Shown: positions 50,925 to 59,211 of the stretch, piece by piece
Layout: each line of letters starts with the position of its first letter
Numbering within the stretch: position 1 is the first letter of the stretch
NCBI RefSeq assembly: GCF_900105305.1
Contig: NZ_LT629765.1
Span: forward strand, 868,001-932,000
Length of the DNA: 64,000 nt
Direction of reading: 5' to 3'
Origin: Corynebacterium timonense
GTDB taxonomy: Bacteria > Actinomycetota > Actinomycetes > Mycobacteriales > Mycobacteriaceae
Notes under the pieces: generated by a model
The model's input: the letters and a program-made list of their open reading frames with translations, nothing else
Databases searched by the model: none
Told to the model about the DNA's origin: nothing
Position numbers and translations under genes: made by a program

Positions 50925-51020
50925 TGTTTCGGACCCGGCCTGCGCCTGCCGCTCCGGCGCACCGGATTTGTTCGAAAGTTTCCCCCCGAGCGGGGTAGTA
51001 GCGGCGCGCAAGGAGGCCCC

Positions 51021-51506
51021 ATGATCCCCGCTGGTATTGACATGCCCGACCTCGCAACCCAGCTGGAGGAGGATGGCATCGCCTTCACGGCACCCCACCC
51101 CGCCACTGCGCCCTTGGAGGCGCACCTCGAGGCCACCCTGAACGCGATCGACATCGACGCGATCGCCCCGATCGGCGTGGTGGTAGTGGAGCACACGCCC
51201 GAGCGCCTCGCGGACCTGCGTGACGTCGCCCAGGATCTCGCGCTCGCGACCGACTACGAGACTGTCGTCGTTCGCTCACCCGGCGGGGCGGGGATTGTGA
51301 GCGAGCACTTGACGCGCGCCGAGATCGAGAGCGGGCAGCGTGCCATGCTCGCCGAGCAGGACTACGGCGAGGGGCTTCGAGCCTTCGTGTCCGAGGCGTC
51401 GTCGGTGGCGATCCCGTGGGGAGTCGTTGCCGTCGCGATCGCGCTTGTGATCGCCGTAGTGTGCGGGGCAACCTTTGCCCGCGCGCGCTCCGTCGTCAAG
51501 CGATAG
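51021..51506 (+). CDS. Conserved membrane-anchored protein, Rv1476-like
   Basis: A 161-residue protein with a soluble N-terminal part (IPAGIDMPDLATQLEEDGIAF, VVVEHTPERLADLRDVAQDLA) and one C-terminal TM helix (VAIPWGVVAVAIALVIAVVCG). It matches the mycobacterial gene found between acn and ripA, and the gene order here is the same. Its function is unknown; the steady link to a cell-wall hydrolase suggests a role at the envelope. ATG at 51021 follows CAAGGAGGCCCC. Confidence 0.82.
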   Translation: MIPAGIDMPDLATQLEEDGIAFTAPHPATAPLEAHLEATLNAIDIDAIAPIGVVVVEHTPERLADLRDVAQDLALATDYETVVVRSPGGAGIVSEHLTRAEIESGQRAMLAEQDYGEGLRAFVSEASSVAIPWGVVAVAIALVIAVVCGATFARARSVVKR

Positions 51507-51521
51507 GCGTTCGCGTTACAT

Positions 51522-51537
51522 GGTGTGAGTAACATCA
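51522..51537. promoter_or_regulatory. GlxR-type (CRP-like) binding site
   Basis: TGTGA-GTAACA-TCACA is a perfect match to the CRP/GlxR consensus TGTGA-N6-TCACA. It lies 16 bp after the Rv1476-like gene and about 62 bp before a TTGACT element at 51599, so it could regulate the NlpC/P60 gene. GlxR is the global cAMP-responsive regulator of Corynebacterium. Confidence 0.75.
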
Positions 51538-51644
51538 CACCACCTCTACGGCGTGGCAATCCCGCTGCTTGTGGCGCTTGTGAGTCATGTGAAATTCCTT
51601 GACTGTTGAAAAGATCGGTAAAGGATGGGTCACGAATTAATAAA

Positions 51645-51885
51645 GTGCCGTAGGGTGTGCTTGTCGGCTCGCGAGCCGAAAGTAGCAACATACATTTCAG
51701 AGGCACCTTGAGGCCCCGTGGTCTAGTCAACCCGGGGACGCAGTCCAGGCATGTGGGGAAGCACGCTCCGTACTGTGGTGGCTCGATCCGGTATGCCTTT
51801 CGGCCCGCGGCTCGGCGTCAGTAGTCAACCAACCGACCGCGCGTCAAGCCTCGTACCTTGCCGTGCGGTGTGAGGAGCACCATCA
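51645..51885 (+). ncRNA. Structured 5' leader of the NlpC/P60 gene (candidate riboswitch)
   Basis: The 379-bp gap before the NlpC/P60 gene contains ordered pairings: GTGTGCTT (51655) with AAGCACGC (51759) closing a domain of about 110 nt; a perfect hairpin TCGGCT-CGCG-AGCCGA at 51664-51679; and CCCCG (51714) with CGGGG (51733). Cyclic-di-AMP (ydaO) riboswitches are known upstream of actinobacterial cell-wall hydrolases, but I do not see that consensus here, so the class is open. 51538-51644 holds the promoter region, with TTGACT at 51599. Confidence 0.45.
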
Positions 51886-53655
51886 GTGGGCAGCACACCT
51901 TTGGGCACGGGTCTGCGCTGGGCACGCACAGCCGTCAGCGTCGTCACGTGCTCGACCATCTTGTCACTCACAGCCTCGCCGAGCGCGTCGAGCCAACCCG
52001 CGGGCTCGAGCGCCTCCGAGCTCGTCGCCGCCATCGCGCAGGCACAATCGCGTGTCGACGCCCTCGACCTCCGCATGGGCGGCCTGCGCGAAAACGTCAA
52101 CAGGGCGCTCGTCGAGCTTCACGACGCCCAACTGCGCGCCGAGCAAGCTCGGCGCGGCGTCGAGGAAGCCCGCTCGCGGCTGAACCAGTCCGAGGACGCG
52201 GTTGTCAGCGCACGGACCGAACTATCGGAGGTGACACGCTCGCTGTACCGCGCCCAGGGCGGGCCCTCCGTGCTCGCCGGGCTCAACAGCGACGACCACG
52301 CGAAAGACGCTCTCGACCGCGCCTCCTTCCTGCGCAGCCAACGGGAAGAGAAGCAGGAGCAGCTCACTGAGGTCGAGCGCGCCCGCACCGTCGCAGCGAA
52401 CGAGGAATCGACGCTCCGAGAGGCGAGCAACTACGCGGAGGAAGCTGCGAACGACGCCGTCGCCGCCGAAACGGCTGCCCGCGCCGTGCTCGAGGAGTCT
52501 CAGCAGGAGCTGGAGGCGCAGCTGGCCGAGCGCCAGGCCGCGCACGACGAGCTCGTCTCCGTGCAAGCCCAGCTGGATGCCGTCCGTCCGTCCGCCGCGC
52601 GGCCCGCCGAGGATGAAGAGGCAGTGCCGGACACCACGGTGCCGGATACCGCGGCGCCGGACACCACGGCGCCGAGCACCGCCTCGACTGAGACCCAGGA
52701 AACCGAAACCCGAGAAACCAGAGCCGACGAGCCCGCGGAACAGCCGGGCACCGCGGAGACCGAGCCCGAGGCTCCCGACGAGGCGGGTTCCCACCCTGCC
52801 CTCGTCCAGCCGCAGCCCCCCGCCCCGGCGGCGGGCGTAGCGGGCACCCCCTACGCCGCCTCGCAAGACGACATCGACGCCGTGCGCGACGAGGTCTCGA
52901 GCAGCTTCCCGGGCACACCCGAGCTCAGCGACACCGTGATCTCAAGCGCCCTGTCGACCGCGCAGCAAGCAGCGCAGCGGGCCGGCGAGACGCTCAGCGA
53001 CCCGACGATTCAGGCCGCGGCGATCGCGGCTGCGTCGGCTCTGGTGGCATCGTCGCAGGCGCCGCACGACACTCTGGACAACCCGTACACGGCTAACGGA
53101 AGCAGTGCCGGCGCTGGGGAGCTTGTCGCCGCGTTTTCCCGCGGGCTGACGGACGTCCTCGAAGGGCGCGTCGCGACGGCATCCCCCGCGGTCGAGGAGG
53201 TCCTGCCCGAGGTTGACTCCGCAGCGACCGCCACGGAGAAGATCACTGGCACGGTCCCGGTGGGCAACGGCGTGGAAACCGTGATTGCGCGCGCAATGTC
53301 GATGATTGGCACCCCCTACGTGTGGGGCGGCGGCGACGCCAACGGCCCGACCACGGGTGTCAATGGCGGTAGCCAGCTTGGCTTCGACTGCTCGGGGCTG
53401 GTGCTCTACGCTTTCGCTGGGGTGGGCATCAGCCTCCCGCACTACACCGGCGACCAGTACCGGCGCGGCACCCAGATCGACCCGAGCGAGGCTCGTCGCG
53501 GCGACCTATTGTTCTGGGGGCCCAACGGTAACCAACACGTGGCGATCTACCTGGGGGACGGCACGATGATCGAGGCCCCGACGTTCGGGCAGACAGTGAC
53601 GATCTCCCCGGTGCGCTACGGCGGTATGTCGGCGAAGGCGGTTCGTCTGTTGTAG
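51886..53655 (+). CDS. Secreted NlpC/P60 peptidoglycan hydrolase, RipA-like
   Basis: A 589-residue exported D,L-endopeptidase. An N-terminal signal (TAVSVVTCSTILSLTASPSASS) is followed by long coiled coils (about 45-235; ARRGVEEARSRLNQSED, EESQQELEAQLAERQA), a Thr/Glu/Pro-rich linker (about 240-320), and the NlpC/P60 domain from about 465 with IGTPYVWGG, the catalytic Cys in FDCSGLVLY, the His in NQHVAIYLGDG. It cleaves peptide stems during cell division, with the coiled coil holding the enzyme inactive in relatives. GTG at 51886 follows GAGGAG. The Rv1476-like gene upstream and cpfC downstream repeat the C. glutamicum order. Confidence 0.92.
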   Translation: MGSTPLGTGLRWARTAVSVVTCSTILSLTASPSASSQPAGSSASELVAAIAQAQSRVDALDLRMGGLRENVNRALVELHDAQLRAEQARRGVEEARSRLNQSEDAVVSARTELSEVTRSLYRAQGGPSVLAGLNSDDHAKDALDRASFLRSQREEKQEQLTEVERARTVAANEESTLREASNYAEEAANDAVAAETAARAVLEESQQELEAQLAERQAAHDELVSVQAQLDAVRPSAARPAEDEEAVPDTTVPDTAAPDTTAPSTASTETQETETRETRADEPAEQPGTAETEPEAPDEAGSHPALVQPQPPAPAAGVAGTPYAASQDDIDAVRDEVSSSFPGTPELSDTVISSALSTAQQAAQRAGETLSDPTIQAAAIAAASALVASSQAPHDTLDNPYTANGSSAGAGELVAAFSRGLTDVLEGRVATASPAVEEVLPEVDSAATATEKITGTVPVGNGVETVIARAMSMIGTPYVWGGGDANGPTTGVNGGSQLGFDCSGLVLYAFAGVGISLPHYTGDQYRRGTQIDPSEARRGDLLFWGPNGNQHVAIYLGDGTMIEAPTFGQTVTISPVRYGGMSAKAVRLL

Positions 53656-53676
53656 GCATCGACTAAAATCGCCCGC

Positions 53677-54726
53677 ATGGCATTTCATGACTACGACGCA
53701 CTCCTCGTCCTTTCCTTCGGTGGCCCCGAGGGAGAGGACGAGGTTATTCCTTTTCTGGAGAACGTGACCCGCGGGCGCGGCATCCCCCGCGAGCGCCTCG
53801 CAGAGGTAGGGGAGCACTACTTCCACTTCGGCGGTGTCAGCCCCATCACCGCGCAGAATCGGGAAATCATCGCGAACGTGGAGGACGAGCTCACGACCCG
53901 CGGCATCGACCTGCCGGTCTACTTCGGCAACCGCAACTGGCGGCCGTTCGCGGAAGATGCCGCGCGCAGGATCGCTGCCGACGGCCACCGACGAGTCCTC
54001 GTGTTCGCTACCTCAGCGTGGGGCGGATACTCCGCGTGCCGCCAGTATGACGAGGACATCCTGCGCCTGCGGGAGGCGACGCCAGAGCTAGAGTTCACCA
54101 AGCTGTGGCAGTTCTACGGCCACCCGGACTTTATTCGGCTCAACGCTGAGTACCTGCGCGAGGCAGTCGAGCGCGCCGAGGGGAAGCGGACGGCGATCCT
54201 CTTCTCCGCCCACAGCGTCCCCACCGCGGCGGATCAGGCCTCGGGCGGCCCGCAGGACTCGCAGCTGTACTCGCGCCAGGTTGCCGAGGCCGCGCGCCTC
54301 GTGGCCAAGGACGCGGGCGTGGACGACTACGAGGTTGTCTGGCAGTCCCGCTCGGGTAACCCGGCCACCCCGTGGCTCGAGCCCGACGTCGTGGACCGTT
54401 CGCTTGAGATCCACGCCGCGGACCGTCCCGAGCACATCATCTGCGTGCCCATCGGGTTTATTACGGACCACATGGAGGTCGTGTGGGACCTAGACACCGA
54501 ACTCAAAGAAGCGGTCGAGGACAAAGGCATGAGCCTGGACCGCGTTCCCACAGTAGGCCTGACCAAGGACTTTGCCGCGATGGTCGTCGATATCGCGGAG
54601 AACGTCGCGCAGGGATCGACGCCGCCCACCCTGTCCGAAGTCACCGTGCAGGGCTGCACGGTCAACGGCGCGCCCTGCGCGGCGAAGTGCTGCGCACCGG
54701 CCCAGCCGAAGCCCGCCAGCGCCTAG
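53677..54726 (+). CDS. cpfC: Coproporphyrin III ferrochelatase (hemH/cpfC)
   Basis: A 349-residue ferrochelatase that inserts iron into coproporphyrin III in the actinobacterial route to heme. LLVLSFGGPEGEDEV opens the protein, the conserved His is in LFSAHSVPT, and VWQSRSGNPATPWLEPDV and PIGFITDHMEVVWDLD follow. The C terminus has Cys at CTVNGAPCAAKCC, ligands of the [2Fe-2S] cluster typical of this clade. The start ATG 53677 lies 21 bp after the hydrolase gene. Confidence 0.94.
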   Translation: MAFHDYDALLVLSFGGPEGEDEVIPFLENVTRGRGIPRERLAEVGEHYFHFGGVSPITAQNREIIANVEDELTTRGIDLPVYFGNRNWRPFAEDAARRIAADGHRRVLVFATSAWGGYSACRQYDEDILRLREATPELEFTKLWQFYGHPDFIRLNAEYLREAVERAEGKRTAILFSAHSVPTAADQASGGPQDSQLYSRQVAEAARLVAKDAGVDDYEVVWQSRSGNPATPWLEPDVVDRSLEIHAADRPEHIICVPIGFITDHMEVVWDLDTELKEAVEDKGMSLDRVPTVGLTKDFAAMVVDIAENVAQGSTPPTLSEVTVQGCTVNGAPCAAKCCAPAQPKPASA

Positions 54727-55478
54727 CCGTAGGCCTCGCGCCACAGTTCGTGCACCGCGTTGGCCACCCCGGCCATGCGCGCAGTGCGGATGTGGCGCCA
54801 GAGGGCGAACAGGTGCGGGTCGAGGCTGTGGTCGTTGAGGCGGTCGGTGACCGTCTCAACGATCGCCGCGACACTGTCTGCCCTAGCAAAGAGTTTCGCA
54901 GAACGCGGGGGTACGCAGCCGGGTAACCCGGGCGCGTCGTAGAAATCGGCGAGCGAGCCCATCGTCAACCGGGGGGAGGGCAGCTCGGCGGAGGCGCCGC
55001 CCGCTGCCTCTATGAGAAGAGCCGCCCGGTCCGTCGCCTCTACGAGGAGCGCGTCGGCCTCTCCGGGCGAGAGCCATGCGGGTTCGGGGAGGCGCTCGTG
55101 CTCCTCGAACCAGCGCCACTGCACCCCGTCGTCGCCGTAGGAGGGGACCAGAAGGTGATGGACGTGTTCGCTCTCGCGCAGCGCGAGCGCCCCGGCGGGG
55201 GTTAAGGCCTGCAACGCGGGGGAGGCCGGGGGAATCGCCGCGGCTTGGCCGGGGCCCCAGAGGATGAGCCGGACTACCGGCTCGGGTGAGGTGAGGGAGG
55301 CGGCCGACCGGACGTCGTTGAGCAAAGCCGACAGCGGTGCGTCGCCGTAGGCGTGGGGGCCTCCGAGGTCACGAAGAGCGGCGACGAGCTCGTCGGTCGG
55401 TTCGTGGCCGTAGAGCCATGCAGCGAGCCACACCGCGGTGTTCTGTAAAGGGGAATAGACTTCGGCGCGCGTGTACAT
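54723..55478 (-). CDS. Conserved protein of unknown function next to ferrochelatase
   Basis: A 251-residue, probably soluble protein without recognised motif, mostly alpha-helical, with ALRDLGGPHAYGDAPLSAL near residue 30 and VVRLILWGPGQAA near 65. The ATG at 55478 lacks a ribosome-binding site and a TAGGAT hexamer lies about 10 bp upstream, suggesting leaderless translation. It is convergent with cpfC, overlapping it by 4 bp. I cannot assign a role. Confidence 0.7.
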   Translation of the reverse strand: MYTRAEVYSPLQNTAVWLAAWLYGHEPTDELVAALRDLGGPHAYGDAPLSALLNDVRSAASLTSPEPVVRLILWGPGQAAAIPPASPALQALTPAGALALRESEHVHHLLVPSYGDDGVQWRWFEEHERLPEPAWLSPGEADALLVEATDRAALLIEAAGGASAELPSPRLTMGSLADFYDAPGLPGCVPPRSAKLFARADSVAAIVETVTDRLNDHSLDPHLFALWRHIRTARMAGVANAVHELWREAYG

Positions 55479-55511
55479 CGCGGCTATCCTAGCGGATAGA
55501 GTAAGCGGACT

Positions 55512-56348
55512 ATGGACCGTTACGCAGGAGACATCTTTGCCGGGCACGCGCGCCGCACAACGCCGTCCTACCCGCAAGTCCCGGCCGAGCCCGGGCTCGT
55601 CGCGGAGGTCTACGGTGACGAGTTCGTCGGCGCGGTCCTCGGGGTCGAGCGCACGTACGACGGCGAATTCGTCCGCCTCGAGGACAGGTACGGGACGCAG
55701 CGGCTGTTCAAACTACTTCCGGGGGCGTTCCTCGTCGACGGTGCGCGGGTGACGCTCACGCGCCACGTGCCGCGCACGGACACGGCGCCGCGCACCTCGA
55801 ACTCGGGGTCGCGCAGAGTCGAGGGGGTGCGGGCGAAGGTTGCCCAACCGAGCCGGATCTGGGTCGAAGGCATCCACGACGCCGCAATCGTGGAGAAGGT
55901 GTGGGGCCATGACCTGCGCGTCGAAGGTGTCGTCGTGGAGTATCTGGAGGGCTTAGACAACCTCGCTGAGAAGCTGGCTGAGTTCGAGCCGGGGCCGGGT
56001 CGACGCATCGGCGTGCTCGCCGATCACCTCATCGAGGGGACGAAGGAGTCGCGCCTTGTTGCAGACGTCGGACCGCACGTGTTGGTGACCGGCCACCCGT
56101 ACATTGACATCTGGGCAGCGGTAAAGCCGGCAAGCGTGAAGATCCCGGCGTGGCCCGAGGTGCCCTACGGCGAGGACTGGAAGGAAGGCGTGTGCCGGAG
56201 ACTCGGGTGGTCCGACCCGCAGGAGGGGTGGCGGCGCGTGTATAGCTCGGTGGGGACGTTCCGAGACCTCGACTACACGTTGATCGGGGCTGTCGAGAGG
56301 CTGATAGATTTCGTAACAAACCCACAGCTACGAAAGGAAGACATGTAG
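55512..56348 (+). CDS. DUF3097 family protein
   Basis: A 278-residue actinobacterial DUF3097 protein. It shows IWVEGIHDAAIVEKVWGHDLR near residue 120 and VLADHLIEGTKESRLVADV near 180, a layout like a TOPRIM-type DNA/RNA enzyme with acidic residues in EG and DHL. GTGP-like HPYIDIWAAVKP follows. Activity is unknown. It is divergent from the neighbour with 33 bp between and is followed 9 bp later by the NfeD gene. Confidence 0.82.
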   Translation: MDRYAGDIFAGHARRTTPSYPQVPAEPGLVAEVYGDEFVGAVLGVERTYDGEFVRLEDRYGTQRLFKLLPGAFLVDGARVTLTRHVPRTDTAPRTSNSGSRRVEGVRAKVAQPSRIWVEGIHDAAIVEKVWGHDLRVEGVVVEYLEGLDNLAEKLAEFEPGPGRRIGVLADHLIEGTKESRLVADVGPHVLVTGHPYIDIWAAVKPASVKIPAWPEVPYGEDWKEGVCRRLGWSDPQEGWRRVYSSVGTFRDLDYTLIGAVERLIDFVTNPQLRKEDM

Positions 56349-56357
56349 GCTGGCGGC

Positions 56358-56786
56358 GTGGGCGCGATCGTGTGGTTAATCGGAGCAGTAGTACTCGCGG
56401 GCCTCGAGTTGGCCGTCGGCGAATTTACCTTCCTCATGCTTGCCGCCGGAGCGCTCACGACCTCGGGCGCCGCATTGTTCGGCCTGCCATTGTGGGCTGA
56501 GGTTGCGGTATTTGCCGCCACCTCCGCAGCGTTTTGGGTGTTTCTTCGCCCGTATCTACACAGGCGCTTTCTCACCCCGGGGGCGTATAACGACTCACCC
56601 CGTACCCTCGTCGGATCCCGCGCGGAGGTAATCGAGGACATAACGCCCGGCGGCGGCCAGATCCGCCTCGACGGCACGATCTGGTCGGCCCGCGCGCTTG
56701 ACCCGGCGGTCCGCATCGCCTCCGGGGAACACGTAACCGTATCGGACATCGACGGCCCGGTCGCGGTCGTCTGGAAGGACAACTAA
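56358..56786 (+). CDS. NfeD-like membrane protein
   Basis: A 142-residue short NfeD protein: two to three N-terminal helices (IVWLIGAVVLAGLEL; TFLMLAAGALTTSG; EVAVFAATSAAFWVFL) and a C-terminal OB-fold (LVGSRAEVIEDITPGGGQIRLDG, WSARALDPAVRIASGEHVTV). NfeD and stomatin-like SPFH proteins pair in membrane-microdomain complexes. GTG at 56358; its stop shares a base with the SPFH start (TAATG). Confidence 0.9.
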   Translation: MGAIVWLIGAVVLAGLELAVGEFTFLMLAAGALTTSGAALFGLPLWAEVAVFAATSAAFWVFLRPYLHRRFLTPGAYNDSPRTLVGSRAEVIEDITPGGGQIRLDGTIWSARALDPAVRIASGEHVTVSDIDGPVAVVWKDN

Positions 56787-57973
56787 TGGGAGCTATTGTT
56801 GCCCTCATCATCCTCGCGTTGGTGGTGGCGGTACTGTTTGCCTCGATCAAATTGATCCCTCAAGGCGAGTCTGCCGTGATTGAACGACTCGGACGCTACA
56901 CGCGAACGGTCTCCGGCGGTATTACGCTGCTGGCCCCCTTCATCGACCGCGTCCGCGCCCGGGTGGACACGCGCGAACGCGTCGTGTCCTTCCCGCCGCA
57001 GGCCGTGATCACCCAGGATAACCTGACCGTGGCCATCGACATCGTGGTGACGTTCCAGATCAACGACCCAGCCAAGGCCATCTACGGTGTGGACAACTAC
57101 CTCGTCGGCGTGGAGCAGATCTCGGTAGCTACGCTTCGCGACGTCGTCGGCGGCATGACCCTGGAAGAAACGCTAACCTCCCGCGAAACAATCAACCGCC
57201 GCCTGCGCGGCGAGCTCGACGCCGCAACCGGCAAGTGGGGACTTCGCATCAGCCGAGTGGAGCTCAAGGCGATCGATCCGCCGCCCTCGATCCAGCAGTC
57301 GATGGAGATGCAGATGAAGGCGGACCGCGAGAAGCGCGCGATGATCCTCACCGCCGAGGGCAAGCGCGAGTCCGACATTAAGACCGCCGAGGGCGAGAAG
57401 CAGGCACGCATTCTGTCCGCAGAAGGCGAGAAGCACGCCTCCATCCTCGCCGCGGAGGCCGAGCGCCAAGCAACGATCTTGCGCGCCGAGGGCGAGCGCG
57501 CCGCGAAGTTCCTCATCGCGCAGGGTGAGGCCCGCGCGATCCAGAAGATTAACGCGTCCATCAAGTCTTCCGGCGTGACCCCCGAGGTGCTGGCGTACCA
57601 GTACCTGGACAAGCTGCCGCAAATCGCGGACAACGAGGCCGCCACCCTGTGGATGATCCCCTCCGCCTTCGGAGACTCGCTCGAGCAGTTCGCCAAGGCC
57701 TTTGCCAAGAAGGACGACGACGGCGTCTTCCGCTACGAGCCGGCCTCCGTCGACGCAGAAACCCGCGACATGGCGCGGCAGGACAACACGGACAAGTGGT
57801 TCGACACCTCGACCGACCCGGAGCTGGCGAAGGCGCTCGCCGAGGCCCGCGCGGTGGCGAACAAGCACGTCGACGACCCAGACCCGACCGCCGCGGCGGC
57901 GGCGAACACCGCGAGCACGACGAGCTCGTCGTCCTCCCGGGAGCTGGACATTAACCAGCAGCAGCCTGAGTAA
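56786..57973 (+). CDS. SPFH/Band 7 (stomatin-like) membrane protein
   Basis: A 395-residue QmcA/stomatin-type scaffold. One N-terminal TM helix (IVALIILALVVAVLFASIKLI) precedes the SPFH domain (ESAVIERLGRYTRTVSGG; QAVITQDNLTVAIDIVVTFQI) and a long charged coiled coil (about 185-260) with repeats of the type EGEKQARILSAEGEKHASIL. The last 40 residues are low-complexity Ala/Ser. It is translationally coupled to NfeD. Its 3' end overlaps the opposite-strand HTH gene by 23 bp. Confidence 0.92.
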   Translation: MGAIVALIILALVVAVLFASIKLIPQGESAVIERLGRYTRTVSGGITLLAPFIDRVRARVDTRERVVSFPPQAVITQDNLTVAIDIVVTFQINDPAKAIYGVDNYLVGVEQISVATLRDVVGGMTLEETLTSRETINRRLRGELDAATGKWGLRISRVELKAIDPPPSIQQSMEMQMKADREKRAMILTAEGKRESDIKTAEGEKQARILSAEGEKHASILAAEAERQATILRAEGERAAKFLIAQGEARAIQKINASIKSSGVTPEVLAYQYLDKLPQIADNEAATLWMIPSAFGDSLEQFAKAFAKKDDDGVFRYEPASVDAETRDMARQDNTDKWFDTSTDPELAKALAEARAVANKHVDDPDPTAAAAANTASTTSSSSSRELDINQQQPE

Positions 57974-58502
57974 TCAGGTTGAGCACAAGCCTCCAGCCGG
58001 CCTGCTCGGCGCGCCATCCAGCGGCCTGGAGGCGCTGGCTGATCGCCTGCTTGGAGATGCCCAGCTCGGCCGCCGCCTCGTTCTGGTTATAGCCGCTGCG
58101 CAGCAGAGCGGTCGCCTCGCGCCCCTCGAGGGTGCGCTTATGCAGCACGTACGCAAGCAACGCCAGGGCCGCGGCGATGTCCTCGGCGGCCGTGCCCGCC
58201 CCGGGCGCCTCCACTGTCACCGTCACCGCCGCGGGGGTGGTGCCGACGGCGTCCGAGGCGGCATAGAGCGCGCTGCCCTCGTGCGTAATGCCGAGGCCAA
58301 CGGCCCAGTTGGCGTCGGACAGCAGCGCCATGATGAGGTTGAGGGCCGCCTCGGGGCACTCCACGTGGGCGCGGATGTCTTCGACTCCAACCATCTCGAA
58401 TTCGCCGACGCCCGGAAGTGCTGCGAGCGCCTCGGCGGAACGTCGGACCAGTTCGGCCCGGCGTTTTTCGCGTCCGCGGTAGCGCGCGTGTACGGCAATC
58501 AT
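57951..58502 (-). CDS. Putative HTH DNA-binding protein
   Basis: A 183-residue protein with a helix-turn-helix near the C terminus (NQNEAAAELGISKQAISQRLQAAGW, about 140-165). The rest has a ligand-like domain (AALNLIMALLSDANWAVGLGI). MarR or SatD-type regulators resemble it, but I cannot name a family with certainty. It begins 12 bp after the TVP38 gene on the same strand. Confidence 0.75.
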   Translation of the reverse strand: MIAVHARYRGREKRRAELVRRSAEALAALPGVGEFEMVGVEDIRAHVECPEAALNLIMALLSDANWAVGLGITHEGSALYAASDAVGTTPAAVTVTVEAPGAGTAAEDIAAALALLAYVLHKRTLEGREATALLRSGYNQNEAAAELGISKQAISQRLQAAGWRAEQAGWRLVLNLITQAAAG

Positions 58503-58513
58503 GGCCCCTCAGT

Positions 58514-59197
58514 CTACTGGTCTACCCCTGCGCCTTGACGCGCCACGCCGCGGCGCGTCGACCGGGTGGGCAGTGTGGCGTCGAGAAGCAAGCCCCCGAC
58601 GCCGACGACCGCAAGCACGACGCTAAGGCCCACGACCGCCGGGTTCGCCTGCCCCGTGAGCGTGTCGCCGAAAAGGACGACGATCGCAGTGCCGGGCAGC
58701 GATCCCACGAAGGTCGCCGCGGCGAAGGGGAGCACCCTCACCCGGGTGAGCGCCGCCGCATAGTTCATAAGGGAGAAGGGGACAATCGCGATGAGGCGCA
58801 GGCTTGCGACGGCGAGCCATCCACGCTCTTCGAGGCGCCGGTTGATCACCTCGACCGCGGGGTGCGTCAGGCGCGGAGCGATCCACTCGCGCAGCAAGCT
58901 GCGCACGACGGCGAGGGAGACTACCGCCGCGACCGTCGTGGCGGTGATGGACAAAGCAATGCCCCCGACGCTGCCGAAGAGGACACCAGCCGACAACGTC
59001 ATGATGGTGCGCGGGATGGGAAACTGCGTGATGAGCACGTACAGCAGCCAAAACAGGAGCGGAAACCACGGGCCCGTTTGTTCCGCCCACTCGCGCAGGA
59101 CCGCCAGCGGCGGGACGTCGAGAAAGGCCCACGCGGCGACGAAGAGCACCGCCGCGCAGACAAGGGCGGCGAGGCGGGGAGCGGAAAGCCTAGGCAA
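58514..59197 (-). CDS. TVP38/TMEM64 (DedA-like) membrane protein
   Basis: A 227-residue protein with about six helices. The family core is visible as TQFPIPRTIMTLSAGVLFG near residue 55, VVSLAVVRSLLREWI, and IAIVPFSLMNYAAALTRV with FVGSLPGTA near 160. Such proteins act in lipid scrambling or export. The TTG start at 59197 follows AAAGGA, which is part of the 8-bp sequence duplicated by the IS inserted just upstream; the insertion therefore keeps the ribosome-binding site but separates the gene from its original promoter. Confidence 0.88.
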   Translation of the reverse strand: MPRLSAPRLAALVCAAVLFVAAWAFLDVPPLAVLREWAEQTGPWFPLLFWLLYVLITQFPIPRTIMTLSAGVLFGSVGGIALSITATTVAAVVSLAVVRSLLREWIAPRLTHPAVEVINRRLEERGWLAVASLRLIAIVPFSLMNYAAALTRVRVLPFAAATFVGSLPGTAIVVLFGDTLTGQANPAVVGLSVVLAVVGVGGLLLDATLPTRSTRRGVARQGAGVDQ

Positions 59198-59211
59198 TGT
59201 GGGTCCTTTGC

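Noticed and set aside
51645..51885. Reading the leader as a ydaO (c-di-AMP) riboswitch
   Set aside because: The expected conserved blocks of that class were not found, so only a structured leader of unknown class is claimed.
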